From Welwitschia mirabilis (lineage: Eukaryota; Gnetophyta; Gnetopsida; Welwitschiales): a stretch of DNA of 64,000 nucleotides. Location: positions 220,576,733 to 220,640,732 of the forward strand of contig JBOZIK010000001.1 of assembly GCA_051453625.1 (NCBI GenBank), in the 5' to 3' direction. How positions within the stretch are numbered: position 1 is the stretch's first letter; each line of letters begins with the position of its first letter. Positions 12,555-24,001 of this stretch are shown here, one piece after another. Below the pieces are notes generated by a model, which was not told the DNA's origin, did no database searches, and saw nothing but the letters and a program-made list of their open reading frames with translations. A program made the translations under genes and the position numbers.

Positions 12555-12929
12555 NNNNNNNNNNNNNNNNNNNNNNNNNNNNNNNNNNNNNNNNNNNNNN
12601 NNNNNNNNNNNNNNNNNNNNNNNNNNNNNNNNNNNNNNNNNNNNNNNNNNNNNNNNNNNNNNNNNNNNNNNNNNNNNNNNNNNNNNNNNNNNNNNNNNNN
12701 NNNNNNNNNNNNNNNNNNNNNNNNNNNNNNNNNNNNNNNNNNNNNNNNNNNNNNNNNNNNNNNNNNNNNNNNNNNNNNNNNNNNNNNNNNNNNNNNNNNN
12801 NNNNNNNNNNNNNNNNNNNNNNNNNNNNNNNNNNNNNNNNNNNNNNNNNNNNNNNNNNNNNNNNNNNNNNNNNNNNNNNNNNNNNNNNNNNNNNNNNNNN
12901 NNNNNNNNNNNNNNNNNNNNNNNNNNNNN
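12555..12929. other. 375-base assembly gap with duplicated flanks
   Basis: About 185 bases before the gap (12370-12554) reappear almost unchanged after it (from 12930). I regard one copy as redundant. Confidence 0.9.
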
Positions 12930-13439
12930 AGGATTCCAATCAAATTTGTTAAGTTCTTATTTTGATTTTTTTAAATTTTTGTTGGTATCTTCTTGCATCT
13001 TGTTCACTTCTTCCATTGACTCTCTAAGAGAGTTGGGTTAAAAGCTATCAAGCTAAAAATTATTAAAGTAAAAGTTATTTGACTAAAAGTTATTACTTTG
13101 ATATATATTATTAAAAGAGGATTTGAAGATAAGCTATGGTTCCATATTTCATGGTTGAAACTACTAATTATTTTTGAAGGTATTAGGTTTTTAATTAAAT
13201 TCATAAGCTTCTTTATAGATCATTTCTCTATATGTTGGTAAAGTAGAACAATCTTTACTATAATGNNNNNNNNNNNNNNNNNNNNNNNNNNNNNNNNNNN
13301 NNNNNNNNNNNNNNNNNNNNNNNNNNNNNNNNNNNNNNNNNNNNNNNNNNNNNNNNNNNNNNNNNTTCCATATTTCATGGTTGAAATTACTGATTATTTT
13401 TGAAGGTATTAGGTTTTTGATTAAATGCATAAGCTTCTT

Positions 13440-14290
13440 TATAGATCATTTCTCTACATGTTGGTAAAGTAGAACAATCTTTACTATAATGGGAGTTGTC
13501 TTCACATATTTCACAAGGAGAGTAATGTATTGATGGTTGATGTCATTTATTTAAAATTTTTGTATTAGCCAAGGCCTTAGTTTAGTTTATAATGTGTTGA
13601 TAAGATCTTGAACTAGGTTGCTAGGGCTAGGTTGCTCTTCATGTTGTAATTTCTTAATATCTTTTAACATTTGCCCTACAGTTCTATTTTCTTTGATGGT
13701 TGATTTAGGCCATGTTTGACTAATTTCTACAAGTTCTTCAAAAATTTTTTTAAACATCTTGTAAATTTAAGTTGAGTAAATTTCCCCTACATGTAAAATA
13801 TACTAGTTACATAATTTGTCTATTCAATTTACTATAAAAGTAGCTAACAAGTTCTACTCTTGAAAATTCATCTACAAGATTAGATGAGATAGTAATTAAA
13901 AATTTGTCATAAGTTATAGCATAATCTTCATGAGGTTATTGTGAAAAGTTGGTGATTTCTTTTTTCTTTTTTTTCCTCATGATTACTTCACTCATGAATC
14001 TTTTTAAGGCATATTGAACTTGACTCCCAGTATTAAGGATTTTATATGGGATAGTTTTCAACCAATTTTTAGCCTTACCTCTAAGGATGAAAGGGAAAAT
14101 AAATTATGTAANNNNNNNNNNNNNNNNNNNNNNNNNNNNNNNNNNNNNNNNNNNNNNNNNNNNNNNNNNNNNNNNNNNNNNNNNNNNNNNNNNNNNNNNN
14201 NNNNNNNNNNNTCAACCAATTTTTAGCCTTACCTCTAAGGATGAAAGGGAAAATAAATTATGTAAGTCCTATTAATTACCTTCTTTTTTT
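13440..14290 (-). pseudogene. Gag remnant of element D with a CCHC zinc knuckle
   Basis: At about 13800-14290 the minus strand encodes a degenerate Retrotrans_gag domain: GKAKNWLKTIPYKILNTGSQ followed by ALKRFMSEVIMRK and PHEDYAITYDKFLI, equivalent to the family's 'kA..Wl.slp...i.sW......Fl.kyfp' core. Downstream at 13474-13515 is an intact CCHC knuckle CEICEDNSHYSKDC (CX2CX4HX4C), the nucleic-acid-binding motif of nucleocapsid. Gag of element A is closely similar (KAKLWFRTIPHKNLKSWNQV). Gaps at 13266-13365 and 14112-14211 duplicate 13137-13265 and 14058-14111. Several stops are present. Confidence 0.88.
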
Positions 14291-14299
14291 CATTTCCTA

Positions 14300-15299
14300 C
14301 AATAAGAGTGAGTTTTTATATTTTTGCTAAGTGTTGTCAGGATTTTTATTCATATACTTTTAAAAAGATAGGATAGGCCTGCAAGTTTTTAAGTTCTACA
14401 TCATCTCCATTAGGTAGGTTAAAGGGGTTTTGGATCTATCTTTTTCTTTGAGATATCAGCTCCTTGAGAGTTAAGTTAGAACTAGGAGTAGAAGTAAAGG
14501 TAGAAATTTTTAAAGAAAATAATGTTTAAAGGTAGGATTTTAAAAGGAAGATGGTTTAAACAAATTACTTTTAGAAATAGATAAATTACTTTTAGAAATG
14601 TGAAAATCAGAATAAGCATCTTTCTCTGTTCTAGATTGAAATGAAATTTTCTCATCTTGAATTCTTGAATTGAACTATATTAATCCTTTTTTAATTGTTT
14701 AAATAATAAATTACTTCTTTTGCTGATTCTTTTTTTGTGTGACCATTTCTTTGAATTTCATAAAAGGTTAAAACAAACTTTATTATACCAAACTAGAAAA
14801 CTACCTTCTAGATCAAATGAAGTACAAGAAGGAGGCTATACCAACAATGGATGTACATAAAGTATAGATCAAGTTTATTGAAAATAATAGTAGTCTCAAA
14901 AGTAAAACTAATAGAAATTGGAAAAGCAATCTAAACTAATAAATTAAAAGTGCAAAATAACCTAAGAAGAAGAAAAATTATATGTACACACTACANNNNN
15001 NNNNNNNNNNNNNNNNNNNNNNNNNNNNNNNNNNNNNNNNNNNNNNNNNNNNNNNNNNNNNNNNNNNNNNNNNNNNNNNNNNNNNNNNNNNNNNNATAGA
15101 TCAAGTTTATTGAAAATAATGGTAGTCTCAAAAGTACAACTAATAGAAATTGGAAAAGCAATCTAAACTAAGAAATTAAAAGTGCAAAATAACCTAAGAA
15201 GAAGAAAAATTGTATGTACACACTACACAATTAGACATTTTGAAATCAATTTGCTTACTTGAATGGTGAAAATTAAACTTTCAAACTTCCTTGAACTCC
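14300..15299 (-). other. Leader of element D between PBS and gag
   Basis: AT-rich, no coding signal. A 100-base gap (14996-15095) is flanked by a nearly identical copy of about 130 bases (14866-14995 and 15096-15226), an assembly artefact. Confidence 0.6.
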
Positions 15300-15317
15300 T
15301 CCCCAGTAATAGTGGTA
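15300..15317 (-). other. Primer-binding site of element D (tRNA-Asp type)
   Basis: The minus strand reads TACCACTATTACTGGGGA, starting three bases inside the 5' LTR end. Aligned with the Athila-type PBS TGGCGCCGTTGCCGGGGA it matches 11 of 18 positions, and six of the seven differences are transitions. Elements A and B have the same type of site at the same position. Confidence 0.75.
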
Positions 15318-15320
15318 AGT

Positions 15321-16695
15321 TATTAGGGTGTAAATTGTGTGATTAATTTAGTACTTTCTTTCAAGAAATCTTCAATCTTGGATACCTACAAATCTTAATA
15401 AAATTCATACAAAACACACTAGTATATAGGAGTTAATTCAAATGTTAAACTCTAGAGAGAAAATAGAAAGAGGAAGCTAAAATGTTACTTCAATTTAAAA
15501 GTATAGAATTGAATTAATTTCCTAATCTAACTTTAGAATTAAAATGCAATCATGCAATGGACACAAGATGCAATGATGAATGCAATCTAAATGCAAATCC
15601 TAATCAAGTGTATCAACTTTTTGTTACCAAAGTTCACCCTCATATACTATATTAGAAATCAAAATTAACCTTATATAATTAACTTGATTCTAACATATGA
15701 AGATTATAAGAGAAAATATTTTAAAAAATAGAATGATATTTATTAATCATAGTGTTCCCACATCCATGTATAAAGCAAAAGCTCCTTAATCAAGGAGACA
15801 TAATTCAACACCAAGAGATACCCTTCTCTACAACTAGGATGGATTCCTTACTCGATCAATCTTCAAATCATTACAAGACCAATCAATGCACCTAAGATAA
15901 AAAATAAGAACCATAAAAGTGGTATTTATAGATGTGAAATGATGATTAGGGTTATGGAAGAGTTTTAATAGACCAGAGGCTCTTATATTAATGGTTACAT
16001 AATTGATGGAGTTTATTTTATATTATTTATGATTGTCATTTGCTTGATGTTGTATGAATACTAGGGTAAAGTACGGTTGGTTTCTTCTTCTAACATGCCT
16101 TCTTAGTAGCAGTTGAGTTGTATAGATGAGGTGTTATCCTAGGTGCCATCTAGATGATATGATGGATGACGGTTGATCTTTTCTTCTCATGTCTTCTTAT
16201 TCTTTACATGCCTTCTTGATGATGGTTGATCTTCATACTGTTGGCATTGTCCTGGGTGTCATTTAAATAATCATGTAAATGACTATTAGTAGTGAAATTT
16301 ATAAGTTCTATTCCTCCTGATCATGCTAGTCATCCTTTAGAGTATTGCCTGGATGATAAGATAAATGACTATCAATAGAAACCTATTTTTCCTATTTGTT
16401 GATCCCGTTGGTTATCCCTTTTAGTGTTGTTTGGACAACAAGATGGATGATAGAAGTTTCTTCATGTTCTATCCTCTTGATCATCATCCATCATTCTGCA
16501 CTAGGTTCATGATATTTTGAAAAAGTTAGAGAATATGAAATATGTTTGAAAAGGGTTCATATCTTTAAATTTGATATTCTATGTAATTATCTTAAATGAT
16601 CTTTAGATTCTTTCTATTTAGCTTGAAAACCTATTAAATATGCCTGAAACATACTTTAAACATGATGTTAAATATTAATGATTAGACTAGCAATA
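15321..16695 (-). repeat. 5' LTR of element D
   Basis: It aligns with 1271-3120. Plus-strand ends are TATTAGGGTG and ACTAGCAATA, decayed forms of TGTTAGGG and CTCACAACA. It contains GTCATCTAGATGAC-like palindromes (16144-16157 and degenerate copies near 16343 and 16425) and a minus-strand TATA box. Confidence 0.85.
15923..15930 (-). promoter_or_regulatory. Probable TATA box of the D 5' LTR
   Basis: The minus strand reads TATAAATA followed by CCACTTTTATGG. It lies upstream (in element direction) of the leader block at 15765-15870 that is shared with the LTRs of A, B and E. Probably marks U3/R. Confidence 0.55.
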
Positions 16696-19617
16696 GTGAT
16701 GTAACAAAAAAATTAGAAATACATTACATGGGATGTACATTGGAAACCGGATTAAATATTATAATGAGAAGTTTAAAGTATCAATCAAAATAAATTGTTA
16801 AAACATAAAACTTTTTCAGTGTCTCAAGTTAATTGATTTACCAACCTATTTTCTTTCTTTATTTGTTTCATTTTCCCCCTTTTTTAATTTTTTTTAGTAG
16901 AATATAACCTCTTGGTAAGGAAATAAATTCAATTACAAGTGATATCTAATTGATAGCATCATGAATGATGTATTTTGATGATGTGGATTTAATAAATGTA
17001 GCTGGGTATAAGATATCATTAACTATTGTGACCAGTTTTGAAATTATATGGGAAATTATCCTTTATTAAAATTCAGTGAAACATTTAAGCTAAAACTTTA
17101 GGCCAAAAAATGCTAAAAATAAAATTTCACCTCATTTCAAAACTTAGGATCCATTTACTTTACCAACTTTAGATTTGCCTTTTAGAATTCCACTTCCCAA
17201 TTTAATTTTAATTCTTATTAAAACTAACATACTAAAAAATAAAAATTCAATAATTAATAATATGTTTATAAATATTAACTCTCCATTTTTAGAAGCCAAA
17301 ATTCATTTTTTAATCTATAAAACTAGATCCTAAACCACTCATGTGTATTAAAGCTACTTATTTTAGAGCTGAACACTCATTGTTCTAAACAAAATTAAAC
17401 CTCACTAAGCCTTACCTATCTAACCTAATAAGAGCCATCATCAAAACCATCAAGTTGCTATTTGTTTTGGTGTAAACACCATTAACCAAAGCCATCATGT
17501 CTAGTAGATTTGGAGAATTCATTATGCATAGGCACTAAGATAATTTTTATAGTAGTATGTTATTATTTATGTAGAGAATATGCAATGAACATGATGACAC
17601 TATCTCTTATAAGAAAATGAAAATATTTATTTGATAACATATAAAAATTCGAATTTATTTTCAGTAATTAAGGCTAATTTGACATAATAAATTTCTAATT
17701 TTCAAAGTTTTAGTTTGGTCTGTGTTGTTAAATTCTCATAAAAATAACATTCTACCTCTATCATTTAAAATTTCAGATCTCTAATAAGATACTAGAGCAT
17801 GGATTNNNNNNNNNNGATAAGCCTATAATATAGCAAAACACTAATGGTGCTGGTTGGATCTAATGGTGGAACCATTCATCTAGAGAAATAAGAGTTCATC
17901 TTTACATTTCAAGAACCTTAGCATATTTTAAAATTTTTTAGGTAGTTGATGGACTGATATGAAGTGGCTAAAGATTATGAAAATTTTTAAAACCCTCATA
18001 TTAAAAAAAGGGTAGTTGGACCTCATTTTGAGACATCTTTTGGCATAGGCAACCTATGATTAATATTTTAAAATTGAAAGGATCTCTGAACCTTTTTACT
18101 TTATTATTTTTTTTAAAATGAATGAGCTATCCCTCAAGGCTAGCATGACATTTCAAGCATTATCTTGAATCTTTAGTTTATTTTGACTTTTCTTTATTAC
18201 TATAATAAAGTGTCAAAATTTATTTAATCTAATTTTCTTATTTCAAGTTTACATGTTTTTCCATCCTTGTTATGCTTGATTTAGATTGAAGTATGTTAAG
18301 ATTTTTTGTATTTTTAGTAATTCTTCATGTGTTAATCTTAGTTCATAATTTGCTATCATTTGATGTGATTTGGGATCCATTCTTACTTTTCATGTGTATG
18401 AAGTAAATTAAGAGAGCTAAGGTGATCTAGAGTCTTCACTAACACTTATGTGATAAATGAGATTACATCATCATTCTTGAGTTTTGATGAATGCTTAACA
18501 TGATTTATCTAAATTAACTATAGAGAAAGTATATTATTATTAAGATTATTGTAATTTTTATTATGATAATGCTAGATGCTTAGGACTATGCCTCATTCCT
18601 AGCTCAATTTATTAATTAACAACCACACACACACACACNNNNNNNNNNNNNNNNNNNNNNNNNNNNNNNNNNNNNNNNNNNNNNNNNNNNNNNNNNNNNN
18701 NNNNNNNNNNNNNNNNNNNNNNNNNNNNNNNNNNNNNNNNNNNNNNNNNNNNNNNNNNNNNNNNNNNNNNNNNNNNNNNNNNNNNNNNNNNNNNNNNNNN
18801 NNNNNNNNNNNNNNNNNNNNNNNNNNNNNNNNNNNNNNNNNNNNNNNNNNNNNNNNNNNNNNNNNNNNNNNNNNNNNNNNNNNNNNNNNNNNNNNNNNNN
18901 NNNNNNNNNNNNNNNNNNNNNNNNNNNNNNNNNNNNNNNNNNNNNNNNNNNNNNNNNNNNNNNNNNNNNNNNNNNNNNNNNNNNNNNNNNNNNNNNNNNN
19001 NNNNNNNNNNNNNNNNNNNNNNNNNNNNNNNNNNNNNNNNNNNNNNNNNNNNNNNNNNNNNNNNNNNNNNNNNNNNNNNNNNNNNNNNNNNNNNNNNNNN
19101 NNNNNNNNNNNNNNNNNNNNNNNNNNNNNNNNNNNNNNNNNNNNNNNNNNNNNNNNNNNNNNNNNNNNNNNNNNNNNNNNNNNNNNNNNNNNNNNNNNNN
19201 NNNNNNNNNNNNNNNNNNNNNNNNNNNNNNNNNNNNNNNNNNNNNNNNNNNNNNNNNNNNNNNNNNNNNNNNNNNNNNNNNNNNNNNNNNNNNNNNNNNN
19301 NNNNNNNNNNNNNNNNNNNNNNNNNNNNNNNNNNNNNNNNNNNNNNNNNNNNNNNNNNNNNNNNNNNNNNNNNNNNNNNNNNNNNNNNNNNNNNNNNNNN
19401 NNNNNNNNNNNNNNNNNNNNNNNNNNNNNNNNNNNNNNNNNNNNNNNNNNNNNNNNNNNNNNNNNNNNNNNNNNNNNNNNNNNNNNNNNNNNNNNNNNNN
19501 NNNNNNNNNNNNNNNNNNNNNNNNNNNNNNNNNNNNNNNNNNNNNNNNNNNNNNNNNNNNNNNNNNNNNNNNNNNNNNNNNNNNNNNNNNNNNNNNNNNN
19601 NNNNNNNNACACACACA

Positions 19618-19686
<69 letters not shown>

Positions 19687-19862
19687 CCTTGTAATACTAA
19701 ATTACTTTATGATATTTGCAGAAATTGATTTCATACATGCTTCACTATTTTATCTATTATAATTCATCCACTGGAAAGAATGATACTAGGGATATACTTC
19801 AAACAAAAGTCCTAGTTACTTTGGTAGAGGTTGAAATTACCTTCATGAGATTTATATCCATA
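16696..19862. other. AT-rich spacer between elements D and B
   Basis: No gene or LTR recognised on either strand. It includes a 10-base N run (17806-17815) and the CA microsatellite with its 970-base gap. GTGAT at 16696-16700 is the D target duplication and CCATA at 19858-19862 that of B. The bases just left of 19863 resemble a PBS only distantly, so I make no claim there. Confidence 0.5.
18624..19685 (+). repeat. (AC)n microsatellite spanning a 970-base gap
   Basis: AC repeats at 18624-18638 and 19609-19685 (one TC interruption near 19619) flank the N run 18639-19608. The 340-356-residue open frames across it are N plus Cys-Val repeat, not genes. Whether the gap is more CA repeat or something else cannot be told. 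Confidence 0.95.
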
Positions 19863-20500
19863 TGATGTAGTTTCAAAGTGTGATGTTGCTAAATGACCTA
19901 AAGTTAGCCTTAAAGCATTCTAAAGCATAATTCAATTAATACAACACCCTTGGTATAGTGGTAAGATTTGACTTAGATTCATAAACTTTAAGAAAAGCGA
20001 GTTGAAAGATATTATTCTAATAAGAGAGAAAGAATTAGAGAGATAAGAATAGAATTGATTATGTTTATGAATCATTAAAATGAACTAAATTAACAATGCA
20101 ATAATTCAAATGATATAACGTAATGCAATGCAAAATGCCTATGCTAAATGAATGCAATCATAATGCAATTTGATTAACCAAACTACCAATTTATTATAAC
20201 CTAGATTACTCTCAGAAATCATAACATATCCCTATTAATGTCACTTTAATCTTGAAGAATCTACGTCATGATAATTGAGGAATAGAAAAAGAGAAAACTA
20301 GACAAAATATACTTTATTATTCATTAAATTACAAATCATTCTTACATTCTCTAATAAGAAATAGCATTTCAATGGAGGAATCCTAGCGCAACACCAAGGA
20401 AAGCACTTTTTAAAATTAGGATGAATCTTTTACCAATTAATATCTAATTATCACAAGATGAGGAGTCCATCAAAGATGATAAATAAGATGTCTATGAGGG

Positions 20501-20508
20501 TATTTATA
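20501..20508 (-). promoter_or_regulatory. Probable TATA box of the B 3' LTR
   Basis: The minus strand reads TATAAATA followed by CCCTC. It lies about 70-170 bases upstream, in element direction, of the block 20330-20434 that is conserved among the LTRs of A, B, D and E. Confidence 0.5.
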
Positions 20509-20877
20509 CTTTTAGATTAGTGATTGAGGTCACTAAGGGATTTAATGTGAAAGGGTTTGACAAAAACCAACTTTTATTATAAGAATTATTGTTTTTTTCA
20601 TAAATAAGTGACTTTCATTCACTATGTCATCCTAATGATAGGGTGGTTGACAATCCTAATTACCTATTTATGCATCATAATTGGTGGTTTAGTGGTTCCT
20701 TTACTGATCGTTCTCTCTTGGTATTATCCGGATGATAGGGTGGATGATACCTTCAACTGCCAATAATTATTAGTCATGTCATACCATTTTATCTCTATTG
20801 AATATTATGCTTTTTTGATGCTTCTGTAATGACTGTTATCCTTCTAGCATCATCTAGATGACGAGGTAAATGATAAT

Positions 20878-21105
20878 GTAGTAACTTGCTTTAGTAACTT
20901 TTCACTAGAGTAACTACTACAGTACCTATTATAGTAACTCTGATAGAGTGTTGTTGTCCCACAGTGTCATCTAGATGATAAGATGGACAACGCTACAATA
21001 ACCTGCTACAGTGCCTATGCTATAGTAACTTTAAATGCTATAGTAACTTTAATTGTGATAGTAATTTTTCTATAGTGATTTCTATAGTAACTTAATCCAG
21101 ACGAA
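20878..21105 (-). repeat. CTATAGTAACTT subrepeat cluster in the U3 of B
   Basis: About a dozen imperfect copies of (G)CTATAGTAACTT, broken in the middle by a GTCATCTAGATGAT palindrome. The same cluster occurs in the 5' LTR at 48775-48915. Its place in U3, upstream of the TATA box, suits enhancer-type repeats, but no factor can be named. Confidence 0.75.
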
Positions 21106-21259
21106 CATCTAATTTTATCCAAATTATGCCTAATTTCATGTCTTTCATCTTAGACATCTGAAAATGGTTAAATTAATCATAAATCCTATGACATGAGACC
21201 TAAAACACACTCCACATAGTTTGTTAAATTGTTAAATTAGCCAATTTGGCCTCACAACA

Positions 21260-21272
21260 TAGCCCCTTACTT
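21260..21272 (-). other. Polypurine tract of element B
   Basis: The minus strand reads AAGTAAGGGGCTA directly before TGTTGTGAGG of the 3' LTR. It is nearly the same as the PPT of element A (AAGTGAGGGGCTA). Confidence 0.8.
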
Positions 21273-21893
21273 AGTGTATCTCAGTCCTTGAAAAAGTAAG
21301 TGAATAATAATAAAGACAAGCTAAATTGATAAGAAGATAAAAATATTCTAAAATGATATCACATAGCATTGAGTCCATCTTATAAGACATTTGAATATTC
21401 ATTGAATTTAGAAAAAAAATAAATTTTTTTAATTTTTATAAAAGTGAAATTTCTTCCATAAATTAATTCATGAATGAGTCTAATCCTTAAGGATTTCATT
21501 TCCCTTAAGGAAAATAAATTCATCCCTAATTTAGAGAACTTTTACTTGAAAAGTAACCCCTTATTGAATGTAAGACATAGGATGAAACATGTGAAGGGTA
21601 ATTAGATAAGAAGGTTTAGGAGTAGCGCAAATAATTCAATGATGATACAATGATGTAAATGATTTTATCAATAGTTATAGGAATGCAAGTTATCACAATG
21701 TTATGAACCTTTTAAGTAATATAAAATATACATAAATAACTTCAAAATTTTCTAACTTAAAAATTAATACTTTGTAATAGAATGTATTCTACTTGAAGTT
21801 GATCACTTACCAATGGTGTTTCATTTTTAAATAAGATACATAATTTAAAATTAGTAAAAAATCATAGCTCTATTTAAATAAAATGATGAGGAC
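21273..21893 (-). other. 3' untranslated interior of element B, left part
   Basis: AT-rich, no coding signal. The first 80 bases resemble the same region of E (from 60723), for example the CAGTCC..GAAAAAGTAAGT stretch. Interrupted at 21894 by solo LTR G and continued at 26324. Confidence 0.6.
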
Positions 21894-22613
21894 AACATTG
21901 TAGCACCCCAAAATTGACAAATAAAAAACTTCGTGTAATGACCTCCTTAAAATGGTCAAAGTGTAAAAAAATTCATACTTTGGAGTAATAAGATGACTAG
22001 GTTACAAATTGCATGGTAAATAAATCATTGGGAGGTTATCCAAATTTTAATGGAATGATTATTCCTTCTAGCCAATCATTAGCATACCTATATATTACAA
22101 AATTGTACAAGTTCATAATACAATACTATAGATTAGAAGGCTCTACGTTTAAGCCAATTATCATGAGCTGAAAATCAATTACCGAGTATTACCCTAAGAG
22201 AATTAATATGTCTATATTAAATTATATGTAAGAGGACATAACATCCATTTTTATCCTTCTCTCTTTTTTTTTAATTGGTCCCTTTTTGTGAAAGAAATAA
22301 ATAATGTGACATCCTTTAAAAGATCTTAATATGTGGGCATATGGGAAATCTTTTCTCATTAAGGTGAAATTTGAGGCCATAATTAATAACTTGATCTATC
22401 CCTTCAAATAATACACTAAAGACTAATTAAACTAATTAAACTTAATACAATAATTAAGTAAAGCTATGGAAGACTATTTGTATGCAACAAGCCAAGCCAC
22501 TCACCCTAGTTTAAGAGTACGCCTATTCATATAGAGACTTAAGTAAATCTATGGATTGGCAATGCATTGGTCAAAGCTATATATTATTTATACATAAGAA
22601 ATTTTAATGGCAA

Positions 22614-22685
22614 AGGGGTTGAACACAAATCTAAACCCACAACCTCACTATTAACATCTATGTAACTTGACCATGACACCAACCT
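22614..22685 (-). repeat. tRNA-like (SINE head) candidate 1
   Basis: The minus strand has an A-box-like TTGGTGTCATGGTCAAG (22667-22683) and, about 30 bases on, a B-box-like GGGTTTAGATTTG (22626-22638; consensus GGTTCGANNCC with C-to-T decay). Spacing fits an internal Pol III promoter. No clean acceptor stem, so it is a SINE-like head or tRNA relic, not a tRNA gene. Confidence 0.4.
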
Positions 22686-22762
22686 TAAGACAATTGACAA
22701 AGAAACACTGCATTGCAACTAAAAATGGCTGAAGTATGTAATAATCATTAATCAACATTTTC

Positions 22763-22830
22763 TTGGCATCAAAGAACTTGAACTCTTAACCTCCATACCT
22801 CTAACAACATGTAATAACCATTTGGGCATT
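22763..22830 (-). repeat. tRNA-like (SINE head) candidate 2
   Basis: The minus strand reads TGCCCAAATGG (22818-22828), then GAGGTATGGAGGTTA and AGAGTTCAAGTTCT (22773-22786), resembling the A-box, variable region and B-box of a tRNA. It lies 80 bases from candidate 1. Stems are not convincing. Confidence 0.35.
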
Positions 22831-22859
22831 GATTATTTGTTATTATTTTTTTCATTCTT

Positions 22860-23900
22860 TTAAGATCAACAAATAAGCTAGACACAAACCATTGAAGACA
22901 GATGAAATTTCAAAATGCACAGGTGATGCGATTCACAAAGCGAAGAGTCATAAACAGGCCCAGGATGCATTTTGCAAGGGCAAAGATGTAATGGTCTACA
23001 ATGGACAAAGATAAGGAAAAAGAATGCAAATGACGAAAGAAGCACAATTTTTTTTTGAATCGTTTTAGTGTTTGGAAGGCAATTATTGAGCATTTTCAGA
23101 TGGCGCTGTTTGACGTTTTTTTCTTTTTTTTAATTAAAAAGAAATAACTCGCAGAATGGTCTAACATTTCAACCGTTCTCCGATTATAAATCAACGTAAA
23201 TGAAAACCAACTGCGTGGGTCTTTTGTTCCGACTCTTTCATCTATCTAAGGTAAAAACAAAAATCTAGAAATCTCTCTACAACTCTGTGAATAGTTTCAA
23301 TTGCAATGCGTTTCAGAATGATTGGAGCTGCAAAGGTAGATGATTGCACCCTAAGAGATGGAGAATGGGCATTGTGGGAACACCATAGAAAAAGGGGCAT
23401 TTCAATGGCTGTAATACGCTTAATCAATGCTTAATTCATTTGCCTAAACACCCTTTCAAGTAATGCATTTGAGCATTTCTGGCGACTAAAGACTTGAAGC
23501 ACTATGTCCGCATTTTTCCCATGTTTGCCTGAGTTTTGAAGCATTTTGCTTATGTTTTCATGGGGCAAGAAACGTTTTGGCTGTTGAGGAGATGCAGAGC
23601 ATTGCTGTAGCCAGGTATGCTTACAGACGGTTTGCAAGCCAACTCATGTTGAACGTTGAACGTTTTATTTGCAGATCTGAGAATAAGGAAATGATTAAGT
23701 CAATAAATTTACTGGCATTTCCATCCAGTGGATGCGTTTCCTCCTCAAGAATGTTTAAGACACTTAATTCTCAAATGCAGGAGCGAGTTCAACATCCAAA
23801 AAATGTTTAACATTAGTGCCAGGTAGCATGGTCTCTATTCAAGTGGTGCACCAGTCCATGGCCCTGATCAGTGAGTGCTACCGCATTCGTTTCAAGGGAG
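22860..23900. other. GC- and CpG-richer island inside solo LTR G
   Basis: Composition changes clearly here: CpG dinucleotides are frequent, while they are nearly absent from the neighbouring repeats. Open frames of 60-77 codons occur on both strands (minus 22878-23093, 23242-23427, 23431-23637; plus 23577-23810), but none matches a family I know and none is clearly favoured. It may be inserted low-copy DNA, a younger mobile element, or an unmethylated part of the LTR. I do not call a gene. Confidence 0.4.
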
Positions 23901-24001
23901 ATTAATTGCACGCTCAGAACATTTGTGGATTGGTGAGTATTGAAGGTTGAAGCCACAACATAGAGGCTCAAGAGTTGAGCATTTCAATCCATTATCAGCA
24001 C

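Larger units (their letters stand above)
1271..16695 (-). mobile_element. Element D: Athila-like Ty3/gypsy LTR retrotransposon, degenerate but structurally complete
   Basis: Read on the minus strand, the order is 5' LTR (16695-15321), tRNA-Asp-type PBS, leader, gag with a CCHC knuckle, RSG linker, protease, reverse transcriptase, RNase H, integrase, a long 3' region, PPT and 3' LTR (3120-1271). This gag-PR-RT-RH-INT order and the PBS type are those of the Athila/Tat branch of Ty3/gypsy. The flanks ATGAT (1266-1270) and GTGAT (16696-16700) agree at 4 of 5 bases, the mismatch being a transition, so I take them as the target duplication. All frames carry stops and frameshifts. Eight or more assembly gaps interrupt it, so its true length is uncertain. 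It is the only Ty3/gypsy element here with recognisable pol. Confidence 0.88.
19863..21259 (-). repeat. 3' LTR of element B
   Basis: It starts TGATGTAGTTTC and ends CTCACAACA on the plus strand. It aligns with 47762-49062 through shared blocks, such as the one beginning AGTTAGCCTTAAA and the one ending CTCACAACA. It contains the palindromic motif at 20626-20639, 20723-20736, 20849-20862 and 20966-20979, a cluster of CTATAGTAACTT-like subrepeats (20878-21105), and a minus-strand TATAAATA at 20501-20508. Confidence 0.82.

Noticed and set aside
8107-15317. Endogenous pararetrovirus as source of the RT
   Set aside because: LTRs, a PBS/PPT pair, an integrase remnant and the Athila-type motif series identify a Ty3/gypsy retrotransposon; no movement or coat-protein region is seen.
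18599-19686. Open frames of 340-356 codons on the minus strand
   Set aside because: They consist of the 970-base N run plus Cys-Val readings of the CA repeat.
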